A stretch of DNA of 64,000 bases from Chelativorans xinjiangensis (GCF_009812055.1 NZ_WQNH01000012.1:30245-94244); one strand, 5' to 3'; positions 1-9,989 are shown, numbered from the stretch's first letter. Numbers and translations: made by a program. Notes: generated by a model from the letters alone, not told the origin.

Positions 1-159
1 GGCGAGGCGGGTGCGGTCGGCGCCCATGCGCTGCACTTCGGCTTCGGCTTCGGCGTAGTCCTGTTCCTTCTCGATCCGGTTATCGGCAGCAGCTTCCAGC
101 CCCTCTATGGCTTTGCCAAGGCGGCCGATTACTTCTCTGAGTGTGGTATCACCGTTCAT
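1..159 (-). CDS. DUF4164 family protein (5' part, runs off the window)
   Basis: Reverse-strand reading frame starting [17 protein letters not shown] and continuing as a charged helical sequence to the window edge. The heptad-like pattern and the position divergent from transketolase fit the small coiled-coil DUF4164 proteins that sit between tkt and zapA in Hyphomicrobiales. Only 53 residues are visible, so the C-terminus and any downstream zapA lie outside. The function is unknown; a link to cell division rests only on the usual neighbourhood. Confidence 0.6.
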   Translation of the reverse strand, partial: MNGDTTLREVIGRLGKAIEGLEAAADNRIEKEQDYAEAEAEVQRMGADRTRLA

Positions 160-328
160 TGCAACCCATTCCCAGCCCGCCCGCCTGCGAATTGTGCGCA
201 ATCATAAGATTTTACCCCTGAAAGATTACGCGGCGGATGAACCCGGCGTCAACACACTTGGCGGCTATCCCCCGATTTGCTTTTGCTTTCGGGGCGGCGC
301 CCGAACTTTCCGGCCCCGCGGCCGTTTA

Positions 329-356
329 TTGACTTGGGCAGCGCACCTGCTATGTG
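329..356 (+). promoter_or_regulatory. candidate sigma-70-type promoter of tkt
   Basis: TTGACT at 329-334 and TATGTG at 351-356 are separated by 16 bases, about 70 bases ahead of the transketolase start. The intergenic stretch 160-424 between the divergent DUF4164 gene and tkt holds nothing else that I recognise. Assigned by pattern only. Confidence 0.35.
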
Positions 357-424
357 TCGCCTGCTTTCTCGGGCGCGACACCGCCCAATGCCTGAAAATG
401 CCGGCAGCCGATCAGCGAGCAAAG

Positions 425-2416
425 ATGATTTCACGCGAAAAACACGACCGGATGGCGAACGCGATCCGCTTTCTGTCCATGGACGCCGTCGAAAAGGCGA
501 AGTCCGGCCATCCCGGCCTGCCGATGGGGGCGGCCGACATCGCCACGGTGCTGTTCACGCGCTTCATGACGCACGACCCGAAGAACCCGCACTGGGCGGA
601 CCGCGACCGTTTCGTGCTGTCGGCGGGTCACGGGTCGATGCTGCTCTACTCGCTGCTTTACCTGCTCGGCTACGAAGACATCACCATCGACGAAATCAAG
701 AATTTCCGCCAGCTCGGCTCCCGCACGGCCGGCCATCCCGAATATGGCGAGGCAGCGGGCATCGAGACGACCACCGGGCCGCTCGGCCAAGGCTTTGCCA
801 ATGCGGTGGGCATGGCGCTTGCCGAACGGCTGCTCAACGCCCGTTTCGGCGACGACCTCGTGGACCACTACACCTATACGCTCGTGGGCGACGGGTGCCT
901 GATGGAAGGCATCAGCCAAGAGGCGCTGGCCCTTGCCGGACATCTGAAGCTTTCCAAGCTGATCGTGCTGTTCGACGACAACCAGATCTCCATCGATGGG
1001 CCGGTCTCGTTGGCCGATTCCACCGACCAGTGCGCGCGTTTCGAGGCGTCGGGCTGGAACACGATGCGGGTGGACGGGCACGACCCGGACGCCATCACAG
1101 CTGCCATCGAAGAGGCGCGAGGGTCCGACCGGCCAACGATGATCGCCTTCCGGACCACCATCGGCTGGGGCGCGCCGACCAAGGCGGGCACCAACAAGGC
1201 GCACGGCTCGCCGCTGGGTGCCGATGAGATCGCCAAGACGCGTGAGGCGCTCGGCTGGGACGCCGAACCCTTCGTCGTGCCATCGGATATCCTAGACGAT
1301 TGGCGGCTCGCAGGCCTGCGCTCGGCCAAGGAGCGCAAGGCATGGGAGGCGCGGCTGGCGGCAGCGGATGCGGAGACGCGTGGCGAGTTCGAGCGGCGCA
1401 TGCGCGGCGACCTGCCGGAGGCGCTGCCGTCGGCGATCGCCGAGTACAAGAAGAAGCTGGCGCAGGAAAACCCCAAGGTTGCCACGCGCAACGCCTCGGA
1501 GATGGCGCTCGATGTCATCAATGACTGCGTGGTGGAGACCATCGGCGGCTCGGCGGATCTGACCGGCTCCAACAACACCAAGACAAGCCAGACGGTGGAC
1601 GTGACGCCGGGCGACTATTCCGGCCGCTACATCCGTTACGGCATCCGCGAGCATGCCATGGCGGCGGCGATGAACGGCATTGCGCTGCATGGCGGCCTCA
1701 TTCCTTATGGCGGCACGTTCCTCACCTTCTCCGACTATGCGCGGCCGGCAATGCGGCTCGCCTCGCTGATGGGCATCCGCACCATCTTCGTCATGACGCA
1801 CGATTCCATCGGGCTGGGCGAGGATGGGCCGACGCACCAGCCGGTGGAGCATCTGGCGGCGCTCAGGGCGATCCCGAACCACCGCGTCTTCCGGCCGGCT
1901 GACCCGGTAGAGACCGCCGAGTGCTGGCAACTTGCCCTGGAATCGAAGAAGGCGCCCTCCACCCTGGCACTGACGCGGCAGAAGCTGGAGCCGGTGCGCC
2001 GCGAGTACCAGGAAGAGAACCTGTGCGCGCGCGGTGCCTATGAGCTCTTGCCCGCCGGCGACGAGGCGAAGGTGACGCTTTTCGCCAGCGGTTCGGAAAT
2101 CGAGATCGCGGTCGCCGCGAAGGCGCTTCTGGAAGAGCGGGGGCACCCGACGCGCGTCGTCTCGGTGCCTTGCTTCGAACTGTTCGAGGCGCAGGACGAA
2201 GATTATCGCGAGGCGATCATCGGCAAGGCGCCCGTACGCGTCGCCGTCGAGGCCGGCATCCGCCAGGGCTGGGATCGCTTCATCGGCTCCGACGGCGCCT
2301 TCATCGGCATGACCGGTTTCGGCGCCAGTGCACCGGCACCGGATCTCTACAAGCATTTCGGGATTACGGCAGAGGCTGTAGTGGCGGCGGCGGAAGCGCG
2401 CCTGGCCGCTGCGTAA
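425..2416 (+). CDS. tkt: transketolase
   Basis: Thiamine-diphosphate transketolase, moving two-carbon units between sugar phosphates in the pentose phosphate or Calvin pathways. The 663-residue length is normal. The N-terminal domain has the SGHPGLPMG substrate loop and the GDG...N TPP/metal motif (GDGCLMEG near residue 155). The central pyrimidine domain has the YGIREHAM stretch, followed by the C-terminal transketolase domain. The frame stays open about 320 bases upstream, but that part has no family similarity, so the start [16 protein letters not shown] at 425 was chosen. ATG 398 is a weaker alternative. First gene of a carbon-metabolism block with gap and pgk. Confidence 0.95.
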   Translation: MISREKHDRMANAIRFLSMDAVEKAKSGHPGLPMGAADIATVLFTRFMTHDPKNPHWADRDRFVLSAGHGSMLLYSLLYLLGYEDITIDEIKNFRQLGSRTAGHPEYGEAAGIETTTGPLGQGFANAVGMALAERLLNARFGDDLVDHYTYTLVGDGCLMEGISQEALALAGHLKLSKLIVLFDDNQISIDGPVSLADSTDQCARFEASGWNTMRVDGHDPDAITAAIEEARGSDRPTMIAFRTTIGWGAPTKAGTNKAHGSPLGADEIAKTREALGWDAEPFVVPSDILDDWRLAGLRSAKERKAWEARLAAADAETRGEFERRMRGDLPEALPSAIAEYKKKLAQENPKVATRNASEMALDVINDCVVETIGGSADLTGSNNTKTSQTVDVTPGDYSGRYIRYGIREHAMAAAMNGIALHGGLIPYGGTFLTFSDYARPAMRLASLMGIRTIFVMTHDSIGLGEDGPTHQPVEHLAALRAIPNHRVFRPADPVETAECWQLALESKKAPSTLALTRQKLEPVRREYQEENLCARGAYELLPAGDEAKVTLFASGSEIEIAVAAKALLEERGHPTRVVSVPCFELFEAQDEDYREAIIGKAPVRVAVEAGIRQGWDRFIGSDGAFIGMTGFGASAPAPDLYKHFGITAEAVVAAAEARLAAA

Positions 2417-2446
2417 GAATTGTGAGGCGCGACGCTGGACCACACT

Positions 2447-2475
2447 TTGGTGTCGGCAAAGCCTGTTATTCTATT
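2447..2475 (+). promoter_or_regulatory. candidate promoter of gap
   Basis: In the 131-base gap between tkt and gap, TTGGTG (2447-2452) and TCTATT (2470-2475) are 17 bases apart. The -35 element is weak. A GGAGG ribosome site precedes the gap ATG. gap may also be read through from tkt, as no terminator is seen between them. Confidence 0.3.
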
Positions 2476-2547
2476 CTGGACGCCGTTATGGAGCGGCGTC
2501 TTCCCGCCGTGCCTTTAGGCACGCATCACGTTCGCCGGAGGTAGTTC

Positions 2548-3561
2548 ATGACCGTTAAAGTAGCCGTCAACGGATTTGGCCGCATCGGCCGCAACATCGT
2601 GCGTGCCATCTATGAGTCCGGCCGCAAGGATATCGATATCGTCGCCGTCAACGATCTCGGTCCGGTGGAGACCAATGCGCATCTTCTGCGCTATGACAGC
2701 GTGCACGGCCGTTTCCCCGGCGATGTGAAGGTTGAGGGCGATACGATCGTCGTCGGCTCCGACTCTTTCAAGGTGCTGGCCGAGCGGGATCCCACAAAGC
2801 TGCCGTGGAAGGATCTCGATATCGACATCGTGCTCGAATGCACGGGCATCTTCACCTCCAAGGAAAAGGCTTCCGCGCATCTGACGGCCGGTGCCAAGCG
2901 CGTGCTCGTCTCAGCGCCCTCGGACGGTGCGGACCTGACGGTGGTCTACGGTGTCAACCACGACAAGATCACCGCCGAGCATCGCGTTATCTCCAACGCC
3001 TCCTGCACCACCAACTGCCTGGCCCCGGTCGCCAAGGTGCTGAACGATGCCTTCGGCATCGAGAGGGGCTTCATGACCACGATCCATGCCTATACGGGCG
3101 ATCAGCCGACGCTGGATACCATGCACAAGGATCTCTACCGCGCCCGCGCGGCGGCGATGTCCATGATCCCCACTTCCACGGGTGCCGCCCGCGCCGTGGG
3201 CCTGGTGTTGCCGGAGCTCAACGGCAAGCTCGACGGCGTATCGATCCGCGTGCCGACGCCCAACGTCTCCGTCATCGACTTCAAGTTCGTGCCGAAGAAG
3301 AAGGTGACGGTCGAAGAGGTGAACCAGGCGCTGGTCGCGGCGACCAAGGATGGGCCGCTCAAGGGCATTCTCGCCTATACGGGCGAGAAGCTGGTCTCCG
3401 TGGACCTCAACCACAACGCCGCTTCCTCGACCTTTGCACTCGATCAGACCAAGGTGATCGAGGGCGAATTGGTCAGGGTGATGTCTTGGTACGACAACGA
3501 GTGGGGCTTCTCCAACCGCATGGCCGACACGGCGGTGGCCTTCGGCAAGACGATCGGCTGA
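2548..3561 (+). CDS. gap: type I glyceraldehyde-3-phosphate dehydrogenase
   Basis: Converts glyceraldehyde-3-phosphate, phosphate and NAD to 1,3-bisphosphoglycerate. The 337 residues begin with the Rossmann signature NGFGRIGRN. The catalytic motif ASCTTNC places the nucleophile at Cys153, and the WYDNEWG signature lies near the C-terminus. The length is standard. The strong GGAGG ribosome site fixes the start. A good intrinsic terminator follows 32 bases after the stop, so gap is the end of a tkt-gap unit and is separated from the antiporter and pgk. Confidence 0.97.
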   Translation: MTVKVAVNGFGRIGRNIVRAIYESGRKDIDIVAVNDLGPVETNAHLLRYDSVHGRFPGDVKVEGDTIVVGSDSFKVLAERDPTKLPWKDLDIDIVLECTGIFTSKEKASAHLTAGAKRVLVSAPSDGADLTVVYGVNHDKITAEHRVISNASCTTNCLAPVAKVLNDAFGIERGFMTTIHAYTGDQPTLDTMHKDLYRARAAAMSMIPTSTGAARAVGLVLPELNGKLDGVSIRVPTPNVSVIDFKFVPKKKVTVEEVNQALVAATKDGPLKGILAYTGEKLVSVDLNHNAASSTFALDQTKVIEGELVRVMSWYDNEWGFSNRMADTAVAFGKTIG

Positions 3562-3592
3562 TTAAGCCTTCTTTCTTGTTTTTCTGCCATAA

Positions 3593-3620
3593 CGCCCGGC
3601 CAATCGGCCGGGCGTTTTTC
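3593..3620 (+). terminator. intrinsic terminator after gap
   Basis: Perfect 9-bp stem CGCCCGGCC (3593-3601) / GGCCGGGCG (3606-3614) with a four-base loop, followed directly by TTTTTC. It is a strong rho-independent terminator for the gap transcript. Confidence 0.9.
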
Positions 3621-3685
3621 TTTGGCTCTTGCCTATACTGCCCATTCACCGCAATTTAGCCGAGAATCGCATTTCAGAGAGGGTA

Positions 3686-5539
3686 ATGGATCAAGGCATC
3701 TACCTGATAACGCTCATCGGCACCGCACTTGTGCTGTTTGCTGCGTTCTCCAGCCTGATCGCCTTTCGCTTCGGCGCGCCATTGCTGCTCATCTTCCTCG
3801 GCATCGGCCTTGCCGCGGGTACGGACGGTTTGGGGCTCGATTTCGACAACGCCTCGGTGGCCTTTTTCATCGGCTCGCTGGCGCTGGCGGTGATCCTGTT
3901 CGATTCCGGTTTCGGCACGTCCTTCGCCAGTTTTCGCTCCGCGGCACTCCCGGCCATCGTCCTTGCCACGGTCGGCGTTCTCTTGACGGCGGGGCTGGTG
4001 GGCGTTGCTGCCCACTTTGTGGTGGGCTTCGATTGGCTGGAATCCTTTCTGCTCGGCGCCGCCGTCGCTTCCACGGACGCGGCCGCCGTCTTCTTCCTGC
4101 TGCGCGTCGGCAATATCTTCGTGCGCGACCGTGTGCGCTCGACCCTGGAGGTGGAGTCGGGATCGAACGACCCGATGGCGATCTTCCTCACCCTTTCCCT
4201 CGTCAGCCTGATTGCCGCCGGCGCCCCGCTGGAGCCGGGCCAGCTTGCCGGCGACGTGGCGCTCGGTTTCCTGCAGCAGATGGGTATAGGGCTCGCCGCC
4301 GGGCTTGCCGGCGGTTACCTGATCGTGCGGCTGGTCATGCGGCTCAGGCTCGAGCAAGGGCTCGTGCCCATCTTCGTGCTCGCGCTGTCGCTCCTGGTCT
4401 TCGCTCTTACCGGCGCGCTCGGCGGCTCCGGATTTCTCGCCGTCTACGTGGCGGGGCTTGTGGCCGGCAATGCGCAGATGCGCTCGACGGGGATGCTGAA
4501 GCGATTCCAGGACGGGGTGACGTGGCTGGCGCAGATCATCATGTTCCTGGTGCTGGGGCTTTTCGCCACACCCTCGCAGTTCACCGAGATCGCGCTGCCG
4601 GCGCTGTTCATCGGGCTCTTCCTCATCTTCATCGCCCGGCCGGTGGCCGTGGCGCTGTGCCTGGCACCGTTCCGCTTCTCGCGCGCCGAGACGGCCTTCA
4701 TCTCGTGGGTGGGCTTGCGCGGGGCGGTCTCGATCCTGCTCGCCATTACGCCGCTCATCGATCGGCTGGAAGGAGGCCGCAGCCTGTTCAACATCGTCTT
4801 CATCATCGTGCTTGTCTCGCTGGTGGTGCAAGGCTGGAGCGTCGGGCCGCTCGCCCGCCGGCTCGGACTGGTCGTGCCGACGCGCACCGGGCCGGTGGAC
4901 AAGGTGGAGCTGGAACTGCCGGGCTCGGCACATCACGAACTGTTGGCCTATCGCGTCGTCGCCGGCAGCCCGGTCGAACGCGGTGAGCGCATCCCCCGCT
5001 GGGCGCGTCCCTCTCTCGTGGTGCGCGACGGCCGCTCGATGGGCTTTCACTATGCCGGCAGGCTGCAGGCCGGCGACCGCATCTATATCTTCGTGCCCGA
5101 CCGCTATCCCAGACTGCTCGACCGGCTTTTCGCCAGTCCGGCGAGAGTTGATCCGGAGGATGCGGAGTTCTTCGGCGCCTTCGCGGTGGACCCGGAGCGC
5201 CCCGCCGCCGACATCGAGGCCGCCTATGCCCTCGGCCTCGATGCGGAGGAGCAGGCACTTTCCATCGCCGAATTCGTGCGCAAACGGTTGGGCGGGCGGG
5301 CGGAGTATGGCGATCGCGTGCCACTCGGCAGCATCGAGCTGATTGTGCGCGAGGTGAACGAGGAAGGCCGTATCGTCGGCATCGGCCTGTCCGTCGATCC
5401 GCCCGCGCAGCCCGCCCAGGTGCCGGTCTTCATGAGCGTCGGCGAGGCGGCGGACCGGCTTCGGATGTTCTTCCGGCGCTGGTGGAAAAACCGGCGCCGG
5501 CGCACGCCGACGGAGACAGCCGACCTGCCGGACGAGTGA
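3686..5539 (+). CDS. potassium/sodium:proton antiporter (NhaP2/CvrA-like, CPA1)
   Basis: Inner-membrane cation/proton antiporter of 617 residues. Roughly the first 390 residues are a chain of hydrophobic segments typical of Na+/H+ exchangers, with the conserved ESGSNDPMA motif. A TrkA-C-like domain follows (about 400-480), then a CorC/HlyC-like domain (about 510-590), the architecture of NhaP2/YcgO proteins. ATG 3686 was chosen because GAGAGGG precedes it and the upstream in-frame codons lie over the terminator tail. It splits gap from pgk. The ion preferred cannot be read from sequence. Confidence 0.85.
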   Translation: MDQGIYLITLIGTALVLFAAFSSLIAFRFGAPLLLIFLGIGLAAGTDGLGLDFDNASVAFFIGSLALAVILFDSGFGTSFASFRSAALPAIVLATVGVLLTAGLVGVAAHFVVGFDWLESFLLGAAVASTDAAAVFFLLRVGNIFVRDRVRSTLEVESGSNDPMAIFLTLSLVSLIAAGAPLEPGQLAGDVALGFLQQMGIGLAAGLAGGYLIVRLVMRLRLEQGLVPIFVLALSLLVFALTGALGGSGFLAVYVAGLVAGNAQMRSTGMLKRFQDGVTWLAQIIMFLVLGLFATPSQFTEIALPALFIGLFLIFIARPVAVALCLAPFRFSRAETAFISWVGLRGAVSILLAITPLIDRLEGGRSLFNIVFIIVLVSLVVQGWSVGPLARRLGLVVPTRTGPVDKVELELPGSAHHELLAYRVVAGSPVERGERIPRWARPSLVVRDGRSMGFHYAGRLQAGDRIYIFVPDRYPRLLDRLFASPARVDPEDAEFFGAFAVDPERPAADIEAAYALGLDAEEQALSIAEFVRKRLGGRAEYGDRVPLGSIELIVREVNEEGRIVGIGLSVDPPAQPAQVPVFMSVGEAADRLRMFFRRWWKNRRRRTPTETADLPDE

Positions 5540-5613
5540 TGGCGGTCTTGCCTCGCGCGCCGTGGCCTGTATGTTCGCCGGCACAATCACCACATTTTCG
5601 AGGCAGCGGATCG

Positions 5614-6810
5614 ATGGCCGACTTCAGAACCCTGGACGACCTTAAGGATATCGCCGGCAAGCGCGTGCTTGTGCGTGTCGACTTGAATGTGCCGATGAAG
5701 GAAGGCGCGGTGACCGATGCGACGCGCATCGAGCGGATCGCTCCGACCATTACCGAGCTTTCTGACCGCCGGGCAAAGGTCATCCTGCTCGCTCATTTCG
5801 GGCGACCGAAAGGGAAACCGGCCGCGGAGTTCTCGCTCAGGCCGGTGGCCAACGCCGTGGAAGCCACGCTCGACCGTCGCGTCTATTTCGCCGCTGACTG
5901 CGTGGGCGAGGCCGCTAGGGAAGCCGTCGACGAGATGAGTGATGGCGACATCCTGCTTCTCGAGAACACGCGCTTTCACGCCGGCGAGGAGAAGAACGAC
6001 ACGGACTTCGCCAAGGCGCTGGCCGAGAACGGCGATATCTATGTGAACGACGCCTTCTCCGCCGCCCACCGCGCGCATGCTTCCACCGAAGGCCTTGCAC
6101 ATCTCCTGCCAGCCTATGCCGGGCGCACCATGCAAGCGGAACTGGAGGCGCTGGAGAAGGGGCTGGGCCAGCCGAAGCGGCCGGTGCTGGCGATCGTCGG
6201 CGGCGCCAAGGTCTCCACCAAGATCGACCTGCTCCTGAACCTCGTGAAGAAGGTGGACGGGCTGGTGATCGGCGGCGGCATGGCCAATACCTTCCTCGCC
6301 GCGCGCGGCACGAAGGTCGGCAAATCGCTATGCGAGCATGATCTCGCCGAGACGGCCAAGCAGATCATGATCGACGCGGCCACCGCCGGCTGCGCGCTCA
6401 TCCTGCCGGTGGATGCAGTGGTGGCGAAGAAGTTCGAGGCGGGGGCGGAGAGCGAGGTGGTCGACGTGTCCGCCGTGCCCGAGGATGCGATGATCCTCGA
6501 CGTCGGGCCGAAGAGCATCGAAGCGGTCAACGAATGGCTCGACCGGGCCGACACGGTGGTGTGGAACGGGCCGTTGGGCGCATTCGAGATCGAACCTTTC
6601 GACAAGGCGACCATGGCCGCCGCGCGCCATGCGGCAGAGCGCACGCGCGAGGGGCTTCTGATTTCTGTTGCCGGAGGCGGGGATACGGTGGCCGCCCTCA
6701 ATCAGGCTGGCGTGGCCGACGATTTCACCTACGTGTCGACGGCAGGCGGCGCTTTCCTGGAGTGGATGGAGGGCAAGATGCTGCCCGGCGTGGCGGCGTT
6801 ATCGAAATAA
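5614..6810 (+). CDS. pgk: phosphoglycerate kinase
   Basis: Glycolytic/gluconeogenic kinase interconverting 1,3-bisphosphoglycerate and 3-phosphoglycerate with ADP/ATP. It has 398 residues, the usual length. The N-terminal signature [12 protein letters not shown], the [10 protein letters not shown] phosphoglycerate-binding segment and the C-terminal nucleotide-binding GGGDTVAA are all present. The start [10 protein letters not shown] at 5614 matches family N-termini, although the frame is open further upstream across the end of the antiporter gene. Any promoter must lie inside or just after the antiporter gene. Confidence 0.96.
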   Translation: MADFRTLDDLKDIAGKRVLVRVDLNVPMKEGAVTDATRIERIAPTITELSDRRAKVILLAHFGRPKGKPAAEFSLRPVANAVEATLDRRVYFAADCVGEAAREAVDEMSDGDILLLENTRFHAGEEKNDTDFAKALAENGDIYVNDAFSAAHRAHASTEGLAHLLPAYAGRTMQAELEALEKGLGQPKRPVLAIVGGAKVSTKIDLLLNLVKKVDGLVIGGGMANTFLAARGTKVGKSLCEHDLAETAKQIMIDAATAGCALILPVDAVVAKKFEAGAESEVVDVSAVPEDAMILDVGPKSIEAVNEWLDRADTVVWNGPLGAFEIEPFDKATMAAARHAAERTREGLLISVAGGGDTVAALNQAGVADDFTYVSTAGGAFLEWMEGKMLPGVAALSK

Positions 6811-6864
6811 GGCAAAGTTCTTTTTTATTTCAATCGATTAGGGAACTTCGACCCGCATTCCGTT

Positions 6865-6894
6865 TTGTCCTTTCATCTGGTAACGGCTTCTAGA
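6865..6894 (+). promoter_or_regulatory. candidate promoter of fba
   Basis: TTGTCC (6865-6870) and TCTAGA (6889-6894) are 18 bases apart in the 106-base pgk-fba gap, about 20 bases before the ribosome site AGGAGG at 6903. Pattern evidence only. Confidence 0.35.
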
Positions 6895-6916
6895 GCGTGT
6901 ACAGGAGGCATGGAAG

Positions 6917-7942
6917 ATGAGCGAACGGCTTGAGGACATCGCCGCCAGGATGACGGCTGGCGGCAAGGGTATTCTGGCGGCGGACGAAAGCACTGGAACC
7001 ATCAAGAAGCGTCTCGATTCGATCGGTGCGGAATCCACCGCCGAGACGCGCCGCGACTACCGGGAAATGCTGTTTTCCGCCGAAGAGGCGATGAGGAACC
7101 ACATCTCCGGCGTCATCCTCTATGACGAGACAATCCGCCAGCAGGCGAGGGACGGGACGCCTTTGGTGGAGATCATCGCCAGCTCGGGCGCTGTCCCCGG
7201 CATCAAGGTGGACAAGGGCGCGAAGCCTCTGGCGGGATTCCCGGACGAGAAGATCACCGAGGGGCTGGACGGCTTGCGCGAGCGGCTTGCCGAGTACTAC
7301 GAACTTGGCGCGCGCTTCGCCAAGTGGCGGGGCGTCATCGCCATTTCCGACGATTTGCCGACATGGGGTGCGGTGAAGCAGAACGCCCAGGCATTGGCGC
7401 GCTACGCTGCCCTTTGCCAGGAGGCGGGGATCGTGCCTATCGTCGAGCCGGAAGTGCTGATGGACGGGGCGCCTGGCGACCATTCCATCGACCGCTGCTA
7501 CACGGTTACAGAATGGGTGCTGAAGACGGTGTTCCAGGAGCTCTATGATGCCCGCGTCTCGCTGGAAGGCATGGTGCTGAAGCCGAACATGGTCATCGAC
7601 GGCAAGAACGCCCGCAAGGCAAGCCGCGAGGAGGTGGCGGAGAAGACGGTGCGTTGCCTGAAGGCCACGGTGCCGGCGGCCGTGCCCGGCATCGCGTTTC
7701 TCTCCGGCGGCCAGTCGGACGAGGAGGCGACGGCGCACCTGTCCGTCATGAACGCCGGATACGACGTGCCGTGGACGCTGACCTTCTCCTATGGCCGTGC
7801 GCTGCAGGCGGCGGCGCTGAAGGCCTGGGGCGGCAAACAGGAGAACGTCGCCGCCGGCCAGCGCGCCTTCGCCCACCGCGCAAAGATGAACGGGCTTGCC
7901 GCGCTTGGCGATTGGAAAGAAGATTTGGAGAAGGCCGCCTGA
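6917..7942 (+). CDS. fba: class I fructose-bisphosphate aldolase
   Basis: Cleaves fructose-1,6-bisphosphate to dihydroxyacetone phosphate and glyceraldehyde-3-phosphate by a Schiff-base mechanism. The 341 residues carry the class I N-terminal motif GILAADESTGTIKKRL and the Schiff-base lysine in VLKPNM (Lys222). There is no class II zinc motif. AGGAGG eight bases upstream supports ATG 6917; an out-of-frame ATG at 6910 is ignored. It completes the tkt-gap-pgk-fba set. Confidence 0.94.
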   Translation: MSERLEDIAARMTAGGKGILAADESTGTIKKRLDSIGAESTAETRRDYREMLFSAEEAMRNHISGVILYDETIRQQARDGTPLVEIIASSGAVPGIKVDKGAKPLAGFPDEKITEGLDGLRERLAEYYELGARFAKWRGVIAISDDLPTWGAVKQNAQALARYAALCQEAGIVPIVEPEVLMDGAPGDHSIDRCYTVTEWVLKTVFQELYDARVSLEGMVLKPNMVIDGKNARKASREEVAEKTVRCLKATVPAAVPGIAFLSGGQSDEEATAHLSVMNAGYDVPWTLTFSYGRALQAAALKAWGGKQENVAAGQRAFAHRAKMNGLAALGDWKEDLEKAA

Positions 7943-7954
7943 GCCAAGCCGCGC

Positions 7955-8119
7955 TCAGCCGCGGCCGTGGCTGAGCGCGACGGTGAGCATGATGGCGGCG
8001 AGCGCCACGATGGCGAGCTTCCAGAAATCGCTGCGTTTCTTCAGGCCGGGAAGGCCGAGCGGCCGGATGATATGCAGGATCATCATGGCCACGATCAGAA
8101 GCGAGAGGATTTTTGTCAT
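7955..8119 (-). CDS. small two-helix membrane protein, unknown function
   Basis: Convergent with fba. From ATG 8119 it encodes 54 residues (MTKILSLLIVAMMILHIIRP...) with two hydrophobic segments (about 3-17 and 34-48) separated by a basic loop containing LPGLKKRSD, and ending SHGRG. The pattern is typical of a small inner-membrane protein. No good ribosome site is visible at 8119, and an in-frame ATG at 8179 would add 20 polar residues. I do not recognise a named family. Confidence 0.6.
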   Translation of the reverse strand: MTKILSLLIVAMMILHIIRPLGLPGLKKRSDFWKLAIVALAAIMLTVALSHGRG

Positions 8120-8276
8120 TGGGCGCCCGGCACTGGGTGAAGGTTCGCCCTTGTGCCCTCCTTTCGACCACCGTGTCAAAAAGCGGTTGCAGCGCTCAGT
8201 GCTTCACCAGAAGCAGCTTGACCTGGCGCCGGCGGCGCCCCAGGTTCCGGCCGAATGAAACGATCGAGGTGAGACC

Positions 8277-9068
8277 ATGGCACTGGACGGAAAGACGGCA
8301 ATCGTGACGGGTGCTGCCGGCGGCATCGGCTATGCCATCGCCGAGCGCTTCCTGCGCGAAGGCGTGCGGGTGGTGATCGCGGATGTCGACGCCGAGAAGG
8401 GCGCCAAGGCGATCAAGGATCTGGAGAAGCTCGGCGAGGTCGATTTCGTCAAGACCGACGTGGGCAAGAGCCTCGACGTGCACAATCTCGTCGCCTCGAC
8501 CATCGATTCGCTGGGCGATATCGACATCCTCGTCAACAATGCCGGCGTCGTGCACGGTGCGGATTTCCTCGATCTCAAGGAAGAGGACTTCGACCGGGTG
8601 CTGCGGATAAACCTGAAAGGCGCCTTCCTGGTGGGCCAGGCGGTCGCCCGCTATATGGTCGACAAGGTGAAAGGCGGCGGGGCGCCCGGTGTCGTCATCA
8701 ACATGTCGTCGGTCAATGCCGTCTTCGCCATTGCCAACCAAGTGCCTTATTCCGTCTCCAAGGGCGGCATGAACCAGCTCACCAAGGCCATGGCGCTGTC
8801 GCTCGCCCCGCACGGCATCCGCGTCAACGCCATCGGACCGGGCTCCATCATGACGGACATGCTGGCGAGTGTGAATGCCGACCCGGCGGCTCGCGACCGC
8901 ATCCTCTCTCGCACACCCCTGGGGCGCATCGGCGATCCGAAGGAAATCGCATCCATCGCCGCGTTTCTCGCCTCCGACGATGCCAGCTACATCACCGGCC
9001 AGACCATCTACGCCGACGGTGGGCGGCTGCCACTCAACTACACAGTCGAGGTGCAGCCGCAGGAGTAG
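8277..9068 (+). CDS. SDR-family NAD(P)-dependent oxidoreductase
   Basis: Classical short-chain dehydrogenase of 263 residues. It has the dinucleotide motif TGAAGGIG (11-18), NNAG near 86, a catalytic Ser in the NMSSVNA strand, and YSVSK with Tyr158 and Lys162. The C-terminal GGRLPLNYTV segment resembles SDRs acting on sugars or 3-hydroxyacyl substrates, but the substrate cannot be assigned. The ribosome site GAGGTGAG precedes ATG 8277. Upstream, 8230-8252 contains a CCTGGCGCC / GGCGCCCCAGG-type inverted repeat of unknown role. Confidence 0.88.
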   Translation: MALDGKTAIVTGAAGGIGYAIAERFLREGVRVVIADVDAEKGAKAIKDLEKLGEVDFVKTDVGKSLDVHNLVASTIDSLGDIDILVNNAGVVHGADFLDLKEEDFDRVLRINLKGAFLVGQAVARYMVDKVKGGGAPGVVINMSSVNAVFAIANQVPYSVSKGGMNQLTKAMALSLAPHGIRVNAIGPGSIMTDMLASVNADPAARDRILSRTPLGRIGDPKEIASIAAFLASDDASYITGQTIYADGGRLPLNYTVEVQPQE

Positions 9069-9082
9069 GCGACCCTGCAAGG

Positions 9083-9106
9083 CTCCTGACAAAACGTTGG
9101 CAGCAC
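9083..9106. promoter_or_regulatory. candidate YafY-type operator, degenerate copy
   Basis: CTCCTGAC (9083-9090), eight bases, then GGCAG (9099-9103). The left half is identical to the perfect inverted repeat at 9966-9989 and the spacing is the same; the right half is degenerate (GGCAG for GTCAG). It lies about 50 bases before the DUF1127/PfpI pair, so the nearby WYL regulator may control both units. Confidence 0.4.
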
Positions 9107-9152
9107 GGTCGTGCGACAATCCTCCGGCAATCACGTTGGAGGATGAGAGGCC

Positions 9153-9317
9153 ATGACCGCTACACGCTATTCGATCTCGCGCACCGTCCACCGCTGGGCC
9201 AGCGCCTATCGGCGGTGCAGGCGCCGCAAGCTCACCGAACGGATCATGAACGACTTGCCGCCCAGCCTGCAGAGGGATATCGGTTGGCAACCGACGGGGC
9301 CGACGCGGCAGCGCTGA
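9153..9317 (+). CDS. DUF1127-like small arginine-rich protein
   Basis: A 54-residue basic protein beginning MTATRYSISRTVHRW, with an Arg-rich helix (RRCRRRKLTERI) followed by LPPSLQRDIGW, which matches the ending of DUF1127 domains (L..DIG). GGAGG lies about 10 bases upstream. DUF1127 proteins of alphaproteobacteria have been linked to phosphate, carbon and RNA turnover, but nothing here says which. It lies 28 bases ahead of the PfpI-like gene, so co-transcription is likely. Confidence 0.65.
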   Translation: MTATRYSISRTVHRWASAYRRCRRRKLTERIMNDLPPSLQRDIGWQPTGPTRQR

Positions 9318-9345
9318 ACCCCGTCGAGCCGAAGAGGAGGGTGCC

Positions 9346-9933
9346 ATGGAACAGTCGAAGACAGTCGGTCTCGTTTTCATCGAGAAGTTTGCCGATTGGG
9401 AATTCGGCCTGCTGGCTGCTTCCGCTGTCGAGTGGTTCGGCGCACGCGCCGTTGCGCTCACGCCCGAAGCAGGATCCGTGCGCTCCATCGCCGGTTTCCA
9501 GCTTGCGGGCGAGCGCGGGTTGACGCCGCAGGAGAATGAGGATCTCGACGCAGTAGCGCTGATCGGTTCGGATAACTGGGCGTCTCCGGATGCGCCCGAC
9601 GTGACGCCGCTTCTCAAGGCAGTCGCCGAGCGCGGCGGGGTCGTCGGCGGTATATGCGCAGGCACGCTGGGGCTGGCGCGCGCCGGCCTTTTCGAGGGCC
9701 GCGGTCACACCAGCAACGGCCGCGAATGGATCAACAAGCACGCGCCGGGCTATGCGGGCGCGGAAGCCTATCAGGACGTGCCGCACGCGGTGAGCGACGG
9801 CAGTATCGTTAGCGCGCCGGGTTCCGCACCCGGCACCTTCGCCGCCGCCTTCCTGGAGGCGCTTTTCCCCGAGCGCGCCGAGACGGTTGGCGAGATGCGC
9901 GAGCTGTTCGCGCGCGAGCACGCCGCGGCCTGA
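9346..9933 (+). CDS. DJ-1/PfpI family protein (class I glutamine amidotransferase-like)
   Basis: Cytoplasmic protein of 195 residues with the DJ-1/PfpI fold. The nucleophile elbow GGICAGT places the reactive cysteine at Cys104, and an acidic residue early in the chain (Glu13 in FIEKF) could polarise it. Family members include glyoxalase III, chaperone-like deglycases and amidases; the exact activity is not visible. AGAGGAGG precedes the start. Lying between DUF1127 and a VOC-YafY pair suggests a stress or aldehyde response. Confidence 0.8.
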   Translation: MEQSKTVGLVFIEKFADWEFGLLAASAVEWFGARAVALTPEAGSVRSIAGFQLAGERGLTPQENEDLDAVALIGSDNWASPDAPDVTPLLKAVAERGGVVGGICAGTLGLARAGLFEGRGHTSNGREWINKHAPGYAGAEAYQDVPHAVSDGSIVSAPGSAPGTFAAAFLEALFPERAETVGEMRELFAREHAAA

Positions 9934-9965
9934 CCGGCCCCACCCCTATCTCGCCCGCTGACAGG

Positions 9966-9989
9966 CTCCTGACGGTATGTTGTCAGGAG
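9966..9989. promoter_or_regulatory. perfect 8-8-8 inverted repeat, probable YafY operator
   Basis: CTCCTGAC (9966-9973), spacer GGTATGTT, GTCAGGAG (9982-9989). It lies 41 bases before the VOC gene start and two genes before the WYL regulator. A dyad of this size directly ahead of a regulator-containing operon is the usual position of an autoregulatory operator. A degenerate match occurs at 9083-9106. Confidence 0.6.

Noticed and set aside
107..424. N-terminal extension of transketolase by 106 codons
   Set aside because: The extension has no similarity to the family, includes the likely promoter and overlaps the start of the divergent DUF4164 gene.
3674..5593. A 639-codon open frame on the reverse strand opposite the antiporter gene
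   Set aside because: Its product is rich in His/Arg/Gln/Asp with no family motif, and it mirrors a clear transporter gene. Long antisense frames are expected in high-GC DNA. The same holds for long frames opposite amtB, NAD-GDH, hyuA, the permease and ffh.
8230..8252. CCTGGCGCC/GGCGCCCCAGG dyad ahead of the SDR as an operator or terminator
   Set aside because: No T-run on either strand and no second copy in the window; it may be chance in GC-rich DNA.
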